In this document: piece by piece, positions 1 through 7,578 of the stretch
How the letters are laid out: the number at the start of each line of letters is the position of its first letter
How positions within the stretch are numbered: the stretch's first letter is position 1
Origin: CATQHS01 sp965203375
Lineage (GTDB): Bacteria > Actinomycetota > Acidimicrobiia > Acidimicrobiales > Aldehydirespiratoraceae
Assembly: GCA_965203375.1 (NCBI GenBank)
Contig: OZ241886.1
Span: 2,914,001-2,978,000, forward strand
Reading direction: 5' to 3'
DNA: 64,000 nt
Notes under the pieces: generated by a model
Told to the model about the DNA's origin: nothing
Seen by the model: only the letters and a program-made list of their open reading frames with translations
The model's database searches: none
Made by a program: the position numbers and the translations under genes

Positions 1-2
1 TT

Positions 3-1775
3 GTGATCCCTTGGACAGCAATCAAAGTATTGTTCCTCAACGGCGATAATCTACTGGTGATTGGAGATTATTATCCTCCTGATACGTACGAAGATGAGAA
101 AGTTACGGTAATACAACGCATGCAAGTTGAGAACAATACTCCCAAAATCATAGAGACAATTAGAGTTGAGGGCCGATATATTATTGCCGATAAGGTCGAA
201 GGGATGGTCCGATTAGTGGTCAGTGGAGATTACGGCAAATATCCACGCCTAGATGACTCTGGACAGGTACGAACCACTAGCACATTAGAAGACTGGCTAC
301 CCACTTACACGCTGACTAAGAATGCTACTGAATATGAAAGTGGAATGTTGACAGACTGTAAGAGGGTCTATGTCCCTTCAGAGTTCTCGGAGACCAAGAT
401 GACCACTGTACTGAATCTGCCGATCAGCGGACCGCTGAGCGGCGATGGTGCCGTGTCAGTGATGGCCTCTGGTCCGGTGCATGTTACATCCGAGTCCTTC
501 TACGTGACCTCTTTCGCCCGGACGACTTGGCTCGCCAAGGAGGAGAAATCCCGATATGGAACCACTGTATATCGTTATAAAGGCGGCCAAGTCAGTCTTC
601 ATAGCTTTGATATTTCTGGATCGAACCGAATTGATTACAGGGCTTCGGGCACCCTCCCTGACCTCATCGTGAGTCGGGTCTCGATTGATGCATACGATGG
701 ACATCTGCGAGTTGTGATTACCGACAGGTGGGAAGGATCAATGCCATCGAGTCGAATGAGGGTGCTGCAAGAGAAAGATGGTAGCTTGATCGAAGTGAGC
801 AGCGTTGAAGATATCGGTCGCGGCAAGAAGGTAGCATACGTACACTTTGCAGATGATTTAGGTTACGTAGTGACTCGTGATATGGTGGACAATTTCTATC
901 CTATTGTAGATCCTTTCTATGTCATTGACCTGTCCGATCCCAAGAATCCCTCCGCCGTCGGTGAGCTGAAGGTTCCAGGCTTCTCCAGCTACCTGCACGC
1001 GCTCGATCTCAGTTCAATGCTCGTCGTCGGCTTTAACACCTACGACCATTTCTCTGTCAAGGGTGGCACGATATCTCTATTAAATGTGCGTGATCCTTCC
1101 ATGCCTGATGAGCGGGCTATTTGGACAGCCTCTGCAACCTTCGGAGATTCGAACTGGAACCAACGCGCCTTCCTGTGGCTGGAATCGGCCAAGCTCGCCT
1201 TGTTTGTCATCAATGACTGGGACACCATCAATGACTGGAGAAATCCGTGGGCGGGTGCGATCGTGCTGGAAGTAGGCGACAACTCAATCACTGAACTAGG
1301 CCGGATCACTCACCGCGACGAGACTACGATAAGTGACGAACCGCCCACGTTCGAAGACGACTGGCCCTCATGGACAGACTGCCGGGTGTTGGACCACGAC
1401 CCGGCCGAGGTGCAAGACGACCTTCTCCGATTCATTCTCTCCGACCGCCTCGTTATCGCCTGTGAACCGGACGAGAACTTCATCATCAAAGACGACTACT
1501 TCTCGTGCTCAATCATGGGTTCCCATCTGCATGAGGTGGCAGAACTACACGATCTCCTCACCGAAGACGAGTTGATGTGGGACTGCGACGGCGTCAACAT
1601 TTGGAGCCCGCCCGTGATCAGGGGCGGCTTTGCGATCGGCGACGAGTTGTGGACCCTAAGCGGGGGCAGAATCGCCGTCAACGACTTGACCACGCTCGAA
1701 CGGATCGCTCTGATCAACTTGACAGAGACCGACGAATGGCCGATCAGCGCCTTCCGGCCCGCCGGGAATCAGTAA
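3..1775 (+). CDS. Secreted beta-propeller domain protein, 5' end outside the window
   Basis: Coding sequence open from the first bases of the window to a TAA at 1773-1775; 590 residues are visible. It aligns by eye with the C-terminal three quarters of the three intact paralogues downstream: it begins at the segment matching their LLDGDDLLVVL (near residue 225 there), so about 220 residues including the signal peptide lie outside the window. Shared landmarks are TLEDWLPTYT near residue 97, CKRVYVPSEF, DLSDPKNP and VPGFSSYLH. The family appears to be the Beta_propel family (PF09826 as I recall it), extracytoplasmic proteins of unknown function. This copy is clearly lower in GC and more divergent than the others, especially in its first 900 bases. 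Product class is well supported; biochemical role is not known. Confidence 0.8.
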   Translation: MIPWTAIKVLFLNGDNLLVIGDYYPPDTYEDEKVTVIQRMQVENNTPKIIETIRVEGRYIIADKVEGMVRLVVSGDYGKYPRLDDSGQVRTTSTLEDWLPTYTLTKNATEYESGMLTDCKRVYVPSEFSETKMTTVLNLPISGPLSGDGAVSVMASGPVHVTSESFYVTSFARTTWLAKEEKSRYGTTVYRYKGGQVSLHSFDISGSNRIDYRASGTLPDLIVSRVSIDAYDGHLRVVITDRWEGSMPSSRMRVLQEKDGSLIEVSSVEDIGRGKKVAYVHFADDLGYVVTRDMVDNFYPIVDPFYVIDLSDPKNPSAVGELKVPGFSSYLHALDLSSMLVVGFNTYDHFSVKGGTISLLNVRDPSMPDERAIWTASATFGDSNWNQRAFLWLESAKLALFVINDWDTINDWRNPWAGAIVLEVGDNSITELGRITHRDETTISDEPPTFEDDWPSWTDCRVLDHDPAEVQDDLLRFILSDRLVIACEPDENFIIKDDYFSCSIMGSHLHEVAELHDLLTEDELMWDCDGVNIWSPPVIRGGFAIGDELWTLSGGRIAVNDLTTLERIALINLTETDEWPISAFRPAGNQ

Positions 1776-1810
1776 GTGGGCCAGCCACGTTTGTTATGTT
1801 TCGGGCTGAT

Positions 1811-1822
1811 CCCCCCCCCCCC
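1811..1822. repeat. 12-base poly-C tract
   Basis: Twelve consecutive C residues in the convergent spacer between the first propeller gene and the minus-strand binding-protein gene. It is not inside a coding region. It is also a spot where sequencing or assembly error is likely. Confidence 0.8.
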
Positions 1823-1979
1823 GCCGCCTGTCCACGAAAAACCTGACCGAAGTCGAGAGGGCGGTGTGGGCCGGATCGGGATCGGCCGTTCGGCTTCGCC
1901 GCCATGTCGGTGATCGCCAACATCTACCGGACTGCCACCGCCTTCCGCGGCCTCTATGTCGGCGGCGGGGGCGGCGGGG

Positions 1980-3206
1980 TTACACCTTGGCTGCGAGTGC
2001 GATCTCGCCGTCGCGTATCTGGAGGATGTACACGGGGGCGTCGGGCACCCCGTTGGTGCCTGCGTAGCCGAGGGTGCCGGTGATGGCATCCACCCCGGAG
2101 AGGCCGGCGATGGCCCGGGCGATCTCCTCGGGATCGGCGGAGCCGGCGTCGAGGAAGCCCTGAACGGCGACGGTCACCGCGTCGGCGGCCAGGGCCGCGA
2201 ACCCGGGGGCGCTGCTGGGCTTGCCCGCGGCGGCCAGCGAATCGTTGAGCCGCTCGAAGCGGTTGCCGCTCTCGCCTAAGCCGTGACCGGTCCAGTAGAC
2301 GCCCTCGTTGTTGGCGATCTCGGTGATGCCGCTGACGCCGAGGGAGTCGGCCCCGATGTAGCCGATCTCGACGCCCCGCTCCTCGATGGCGCCCCTCAGC
2401 GCGTCGAGCTGCGGCGCGGTCATGGCGGTGTAGAGGACCTCGGAGCCGTCAGCGGCCTGGGCCACTTCGACGGCCTGGACGGCGAAGTCGAAGTCCTCGA
2501 AGGGGACGTAGCTCTGGTCGAGCACCACCTCGCCGCCCAGCTCCTCGAACTCGGCTGCGAACTTCTCGGGGTTGTAGCCGAAATACGGCCCCTCGGCGGA
2601 GAAGGTGATGGCCCGGGCGAAGCCCTGGTCGATGGCGAACCGGGCGGCCGCTTCGGCTTGGCGGGTGTCGTCGAAGGTGACCAGGAACGAGTAGACCGAC
2701 GGGTCGGGGAGCGCCGGCTCGGTGGAGCTGACGAATATGACAGCCCGACTGGCTCCGACCGCCTGCAGGACGGAAGTCCCCGTGTCGGCGAACGGCGGCC
2801 CCAGGATGACGTGGGCGCCGGCGTCGAGCAGGTCGGCGGTGGCCCGCCGGGCCGTCTCGGGATCGCCCTGGACATCGGCGACCGCGAACTCCATCGGAAC
2901 GCCGCCGGCCCCTCCCGTGCAGTTGATCAGGTCGATGTAGTGGGCCGCCGCCTCCGAGCCGGCGGTGTCGGCGTAGCCGGCCGTCTCGGAGAGGTCGGCG
3001 GCGTAGCCGACGACGAGCGGGGCCCCGCGGGGCGGCTCGGCGCAGTCGCCGAGGTCGGCGGCCAGCACGGCGTCCACGTCGAGCGCCCCGGCCCCAGCCG
3101 CCGGGGCCGCGCCAGGATCGGCGGCGGAGTCATCGGAGTCGTCGCCAGCGCAAGCCGCCGCGACCAGGGCCACAACGGCCAGCAGAGCGACGAGCGGGCT
3201 TTTCAC
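1980..3206 (-). CDS. ABC transporter substrate-binding lipoprotein (branched-chain amino acid / Peripla_BP_6 type)
   Basis: 408 residues. The GTG start at 3206 is chosen because GGGAG lies 9 bases upstream and the next residues form a lipoprotein signal peptide (MKSPLVALLAVVALVAAAC, cysteine at 19) followed by an Asp/Ser-rich linker. The mature part has the type I periplasmic-binding fold of LivJ-like proteins: GAPLVVGYAADLS at the first strand, and LLDAGAHVILGPPFADTG followed by the VGASRAVIFVSSTEP strand. It would deliver a solute outside the membrane to an ABC permease, but no permease or ATPase is adjacent, so this is an orphan receptor sitting inside the beta-propeller cluster on the opposite strand. 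A longer reading frame upstream has no ribosome site and low-complexity composition, so it is not used. The ligand cannot be deduced. Confidence 0.88.
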   Translation of the reverse strand: MKSPLVALLAVVALVAAACAGDDSDDSAADPGAAPAAGAGALDVDAVLAADLGDCAEPPRGAPLVVGYAADLSETAGYADTAGSEAAAHYIDLINCTGGAGGVPMEFAVADVQGDPETARRATADLLDAGAHVILGPPFADTGTSVLQAVGASRAVIFVSSTEPALPDPSVYSFLVTFDDTRQAEAAARFAIDQGFARAITFSAEGPYFGYNPEKFAAEFEELGGEVVLDQSYVPFEDFDFAVQAVEVAQAADGSEVLYTAMTAPQLDALRGAIEERGVEIGYIGADSLGVSGITEIANNEGVYWTGHGLGESGNRFERLNDSLAAAGKPSSAPGFAALAADAVTVAVQGFLDAGSADPEEIARAIAGLSGVDAITGTLGYAGTNGVPDAPVYILQIRDGEIALAAKV

Positions 3207-3231
3207 GATGCATTTCTCCCGTGGTTGACCG

Positions 3232-3340
3232 CCAGTGTGAGGAATGTAGGGGGCAGGTCCGCATCTGGGCGTCGCTGATCGACGACGACGCGCTGATCGC
3301 CGGTCCAGTGTGAGGACTGTAGTGACAAGCCCGCATCTGG
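3232..3340. repeat. 73-bp-spaced direct repeat upstream of the orphan binding-protein gene
   Basis: A segment beginning CCAGTGTGAGGA and ending CGCATCTGG occurs at 3232-3268 and again, with a few substitutions, at 3305-3340. The unit offset is 73 bases. It lies just upstream of the minus-strand gene starting at 3206 and so duplicates its probable promoter region. It resembles the other gene-end duplications in this window. Confidence 0.75.
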
Positions 3341-3422
3341 TTCGATCGGTGAGCATTTGAGCGCTCACCGGGCAAGACTCGGCCCGAGGAACGGGTAGCG
3401 GCCCGGACGAGGAACACGGGCG

Positions 3423-3448
3423 GGAACCGCGGGCGGGCTTTGATCGTC
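3423..3448 (+). promoter_or_regulatory. ECF-sigma-like promoter, copy 1
   Basis: GGAACC at 3423-3428 is followed after GGAAC by 17 bases and then CGTC at 3445-3448, the classic arrangement of an extracytoplasmic-function sigma -35/-10 pair. The whole segment is almost base-identical to the segments upstream of two other members of the beta-propeller family (6008-6033 and 7516-7541). The start codon at 3493 lies 44 bases beyond the -10 motif. Promoter function is inferred. Confidence 0.55.
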
Positions 3449-3492
3449 CAAACCAGTATCTGAACAAGACCGAAGGGGCAGGGGCCGGGGAA

Positions 3493-5898
3493 ATGGGCAA
3501 GACAAGGGCAACGATCAGGATCGCGGCGATGGCCGTCTCCGCGGCGCTGCTGGCCGCAGCGTGCGGCGGGTCGTCGGCGCCGGGGGGCGTCACCGGGCCG
3601 GGCTCGGGCGACGGCGGCGCGGAGGCACCCGGCACCGACGGCGCCGGCTCGGGTTCGGGATCGGAGACGGTGACCGGCTCGGGGACTGAGACCGGCGCCG
3701 GCGGCGAGGCGGTGATCGACCTCGGCGACGACGAGATCGTGTTGACCGCCGCGCTGAGCGCCTTCGACGAGTGCGGCAGCCTGCTGGAACATCTGCGCGC
3801 GGAGTACGCCGAGCGGGTCGGCCCCTGGGGCTTCGAGGGCGAGGGCTGGTACGGGCCCGGCATCCCCGAGTTGGCCATGGAGACCGAAGCCATGGACGAC
3901 GCAGCCGCGCCCGCGCCCACGGCTGGTGCCGACGGCCCGGACTCGGGCAGCGCCGAGTCGGCCGCCGCCGGCCTGGTGGAGGGGGTCGACTACTCCGGCA
4001 CGAACGTACAAGAGGCCGGGGTGGACGAGGCCGACCTGGTGAAGACCGACGGCCGCCGGATCTTCGCGGTGTCCGACGGTCTGCTCCTGGTGGTCGACGC
4101 CGCCTCCCGGCAGATCGAGGGGTCGTCCCGGCTGGCCTCGGGGCAGAGCGCCGAGATGCTGCTCGACGGCGACGACCTGCTGGTGGTCCTGAACAGCTAC
4201 TCGCCCCCGGTCAGGCTCGCGCTCGAACCCGCCGCCGACCAGCCCGTCGGATACGACCAGCCGGTCACCGTCGTCCAGCGGGTCCGGGTGGACGGCAACA
4301 TCCCGCGGATAATCGAGACGCTGCGGATCGACGGCGCCTACGTCAGCACCCGCAGCGTCGACGGGGTGGCCCGGGTGGTGACCCGCCACGACCCGTCGTG
4401 GTCGTTCCCGTTCGTGTACCCCCGGGGGGGCAGCGGCAGCGAGCGGGTGGCCGAAGAGGCCAACCGGGCCGCGGTCCTGGCCAGCACGCTGGAGGACTGG
4501 CTGCCCTCCTACACCGTCACCGCCGGCGCAGGCGCCAACCCCCCGTCCGGCGGCGGACTGCTGCCGTCCTGCGAGAACGTCTACGTGCCCTCGGAGTTCG
4601 CCGGGTTCGGGGTGACCACGGTGCTGAGCCTGCCGGTGGGCGGGCGGCTGGCCGGCGACGGCGCGGTGTCGGTGATGGCGCCGGGCGACACCGTCTACGC
4701 CACGCCCCGGTCGCTGTATGTGGCCACCTCGGCCTGGATCGCCCCCGAACTCCTCGAGGACGAGGCCGTCCGAGCGCGGGTGGCCCAGGAATGGCAGGCG
4801 GCCATCCACCGCTTCGACCTCACCGACCCGGCCCGGGCCGCCTACGCCGCCTCGGGCCTGGTGCCGGGCCGGATCCACAACCAGTTCTCGCTATCCGAGC
4901 ACGACGAGCACCTGCGGGTGGTCACCACCACCGGCGACCTCTGGTGGGGCCAAGACGGCACGGAGCCGTCCAGCCAGGTCCGGGTGCTGCGCCAGACCGG
5001 CGACCGCCTGGTGGAGGTGGGCAGCGTGGGCGACATCGGCCGGGGCGAGCAGGTCCAGTCGGTGCGCTTCACCGGCGACATCGGCTATGTGGTCACCTTC
5101 CGCCAAGTCGATCCCTTCTACACCCTGGACCTGTCCGACCCCGAGAACCCCGCCGTCGTGGGCGAGTTGAAGATCCCCGGCTTCTCCAGCTACCTGCACC
5201 CCATCAGCGACGACCTCGTGCTCGGCGTCGGCTTCGACGCCGACGAGACCACCGGCGCCACCACGGGAAGCAAAGTCTCGCTGTTCGACGTGAGCGACCT
5301 GGCCGACCCCCTGGAGCTTGACGTGTGGATCGCCCCCGACGCCTACAACGACGCCGGCTGGGACCACCGTGCCTTCCTGTGGTGGGAGCCAGCCCGCATG
5401 GCCGTGTTCGGCATCTCCTCCTGGACCGACCAGACCGCCGAGGCGGTGGCGCTGCGGGTCGAGGGGGGGTCGCTCGCCGAGATCGGCCGAATCGACCACA
5501 TCGACCCGAGCGTTGACATCGGCTCGACCGACTGCCGGAGGCTGGACCGGAGCCCGCCCGCCGAGGTGGAGACGGAGTCCGACCTGTGGTACACGCTCAC
5601 CTACGCCGACACCATCGCCTGCGAGCCGGACGAGAGCCCGGCCATGGTCGGCTTCGACTGCTGGCCGGTGGACTGGGTGCAGGAGGAGGCCAGGTCCACG
5701 GGCGTGGCGGCCGACGGCGAGACGCTGTTCTCCTGCCAGTTCGGCAGCCTGGACGTCATCGTGCGCAGCATGGTGATCGGCGACGAGCTGTGGACCCTCA
5801 GCTACCGGAACGGCGACGCCTGGTCATCGGCGACCGGCAAGCTGGCCGCCAGCGACCTAGCCACCCTCCAGCGGGTCGCCCTAATCAACCTGTTCTGA
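3493..5898 (+). CDS. Secreted beta-propeller lipoprotein (family copy 2)
   Basis: 801 residues. ATG at 3493 follows a purine-rich GGGGCCGGGG site and opens a lipoprotein-like signal peptide (AVSAALLAAAC, cysteine 24), then a Gly/Ser/Thr-rich linker to about residue 75. Conserved blocks follow: FDECGSLLEHLRAEYAERVG near residue 95, the family signature GVDEADLVKTDG near residue 178, TLEDWLPSYTV near 332, DLSDPENPAVVGELKIPGF near 550, and paired-cysteine segments near the C terminus. Known family members are extracytoplasmic propellers with no proven activity. This copy is intact, has its own ECF-like promoter and is followed by a decayed copy. Long stretches of its second half are almost base-identical to the copy at 10033-12405. 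Confidence 0.85.
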   Translation: MGKTRATIRIAAMAVSAALLAAACGGSSAPGGVTGPGSGDGGAEAPGTDGAGSGSGSETVTGSGTETGAGGEAVIDLGDDEIVLTAALSAFDECGSLLEHLRAEYAERVGPWGFEGEGWYGPGIPELAMETEAMDDAAAPAPTAGADGPDSGSAESAAAGLVEGVDYSGTNVQEAGVDEADLVKTDGRRIFAVSDGLLLVVDAASRQIEGSSRLASGQSAEMLLDGDDLLVVLNSYSPPVRLALEPAADQPVGYDQPVTVVQRVRVDGNIPRIIETLRIDGAYVSTRSVDGVARVVTRHDPSWSFPFVYPRGGSGSERVAEEANRAAVLASTLEDWLPSYTVTAGAGANPPSGGGLLPSCENVYVPSEFAGFGVTTVLSLPVGGRLAGDGAVSVMAPGDTVYATPRSLYVATSAWIAPELLEDEAVRARVAQEWQAAIHRFDLTDPARAAYAASGLVPGRIHNQFSLSEHDEHLRVVTTTGDLWWGQDGTEPSSQVRVLRQTGDRLVEVGSVGDIGRGEQVQSVRFTGDIGYVVTFRQVDPFYTLDLSDPENPAVVGELKIPGFSSYLHPISDDLVLGVGFDADETTGATTGSKVSLFDVSDLADPLELDVWIAPDAYNDAGWDHRAFLWWEPARMAVFGISSWTDQTAEAVALRVEGGSLAEIGRIDHIDPSVDIGSTDCRRLDRSPPAEVETESDLWYTLTYADTIACEPDESPAMVGFDCWPVDWVQEEARSTGVAADGETLFSCQFGSLDVIVRSMVIGDELWTLSYRNGDAWSSATGKLAASDLATLQRVALINLF

Positions 5899-6007
5899 CC
5901 GCCTCCGCCCCGAGCGCGAGCGACCCGGGTTGCTCGTGCCGTTCACCCTTCGGACGGGCTTTGAGTCGCTCGGGGCACCGCTCCAAGCGGGCCCGGTCAC
6001 TCGGGCG

Positions 6008-6033
6008 GGAACCACAGGCGAGCTTTGATCGTC
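6008..6033 (+). promoter_or_regulatory. ECF-sigma-like promoter, copy 2
   Basis: GGAACC at 6008-6013 and CGTC at 6030-6033 with the same 17-base spacer as copy 1. It precedes the decayed propeller gene starting at 6093. The flanking 5949-6060 sequence is a close duplicate of 7451-7568, showing that promoter and gene were duplicated as one unit. Confidence 0.55.
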
Positions 6034-6092
6034 CAACCCGGTATCGGCACCTAACCGAAGGGCGGGGTCAGCAGAATGGACAGACAGTCGCA

Positions 6093-7536
6093 ATGACCGG
6101 GATCGCCATGATGAGGATCGCCGTTATGGCCACCATGGCGGCGCCGCTGACCGCGGCGTGCGTCGCGGTGGTCGATCTCGGTGACGACGACGTGGTTCTC
6201 ACCACCTTCGACGAGTGCGGAAGCCTGCTGGACCATCTGCGCTCGGAGTACGCCGAGCGGGTCGGCCCCTGGGGCTTCGGGTCCAGGCCATCCATAGCAG
6301 ACATCGGGGAAACCAGGTTGGAACCAACAGATGACCTGTTCGAGACCGACGGCCACCGGATATTCACGGTGTCCAAGGGCCGGCTCACGGTGGTCGACGC
6401 CGCCTCTCGCCAGATCGAGGGATCGGCCCGGCTCGCTTCGGAGTACGCCACCGAGCTGTTGTTCGACGGCGATGACTTGTTGGTGATCCTGAACGACCGC
6501 TCTCCCCCGGTCCGGTTCGCGCTCAAACCCGCCGACGGCTCGCCCGCTGACGGCTCGCCCGCCGCCGACCAGTCCGCCTCACCCGCTGGCGAACAGCCCG
6601 CGGGGTACGACCAGCCGGTCGTCACCGTCGTGCAGAGAGTCCGGGTGGACGGCTACACCCCCAGGGTGGTCGAGACGCTGCGGATCGACGGGGCCCACGT
6701 CAGCACCCACCGCATCGACGAGGTGGCCCGGGTGGTGGCCCACCACGATCCGTCGTGGTCGGTTCCGTTCTCGCACCCCAACGGCAGCGCCAGCGAACGG
6801 GAGGCCGAGGAGGCCAACCGGGCCGCCATCCTGGCCGGCACGCTGGAAGACTGGCTTCCCTCCTACGCCGTCGGCCCCGGCGGCGGCCGGCCCCCGGTCG
6901 GGGGCGGGCTGCTGGCGGACTGCGAGGACGTCTACGTGCCCTCGGTGTTCGCCGGGTTCGGGGTTATCACCGTGATGAGCCTGCCCGTCGGCGGGCCGCT
7001 GGCCGGCAACGACGCCACGGCGGTGATGACATCCGGCGACATCGTCCACGCCACGCCCCGGTCGCTTTACGTGGCCACGTCGGCCTGGGTCGACCCTGAA
7101 CTCCTCGAGGACTACGACGCCCGGCGGCAGATCATCAGGAATCGGCGGACCGCCGTACACCGTTTCGACCTCACCGACCCCGCCCGGGCCGTCTACACCG
7201 CCTCGGACACCGTGTCGGGCCGGATCCACGACCAGTCCTCGCTGTCCCGTCTCGTGGAGATGGGCGGGCTCGGTGGTTCTGCGGGTGGCTGACGGCTCGA
7301 TCGCCGAGATCGGCCGGATCAAGACCACCGGCTCAACTGAATGCCGGAAGCTGGACGGCAGCCCGTCTGTAGGGGCGCCTCCAAGAGTTCTTGAACTACC
7401 GGCCAACCCCGATCCGACCTCATCGTCTGCGAGCCGGACGAGAGCCTCGCTTCGCCTTCGGACGGGCTTCGAGCCGCTCGGGGCGCCGTTCCAAAGTGGC
7501 CCGGTCATTCGGGCGGGAACCACGGGCGAGCTTTGA
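6093..7536 (+). pseudogene. Decayed beta-propeller gene (family copy 3)
   Basis: ATG at 6093 opens a frame that matches the intact paralogues from the signal peptide to about residue 385 (RIHDQSSLS), but stops at 7292. Homology resumes in another frame at VLRVADGSIAEIGRI (from about 7274), so roughly 190 residues of the propeller are deleted and the frame is shifted. The remaining tail reaches CEPDES near 7440 and then runs directly into the duplicated intergenic sequence, so about 110 C-terminal residues are also gone. The N-terminal linker is much shorter than in the paralogues, and one Ser/Pro/Ala segment (SPADGSPA) is internally repeated. The upstream promoter element is preserved. A truncated 399-residue protein could still be made, but a full fold could not. 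Confidence 0.8.
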
Positions 7537-7541
7537 TCGTC
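7516..7541 (+). promoter_or_regulatory. ECF-sigma-like promoter, copy 3
   Basis: GGAACC at 7516-7521 and CGTC at 7538-7541, spaced as in copies 1 and 2, 37 bases before the GTG start at 7579. It probably also serves the gene at 10033, which follows with only a 24-base gap and no promoter element of its own. Confidence 0.55.
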
Positions 7542-7578
7542 CAACCCGATATGCGCACCGAACCTGGGGGAGAGCCGC

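Noticed and set aside
3207..3920. Long upstream extension of the orphan binding-protein frame
   Set aside because: It would overlap the divergent propeller gene and place the signal peptide internally; the GTG at 3206 has a good site and a perfect lipoprotein leader.
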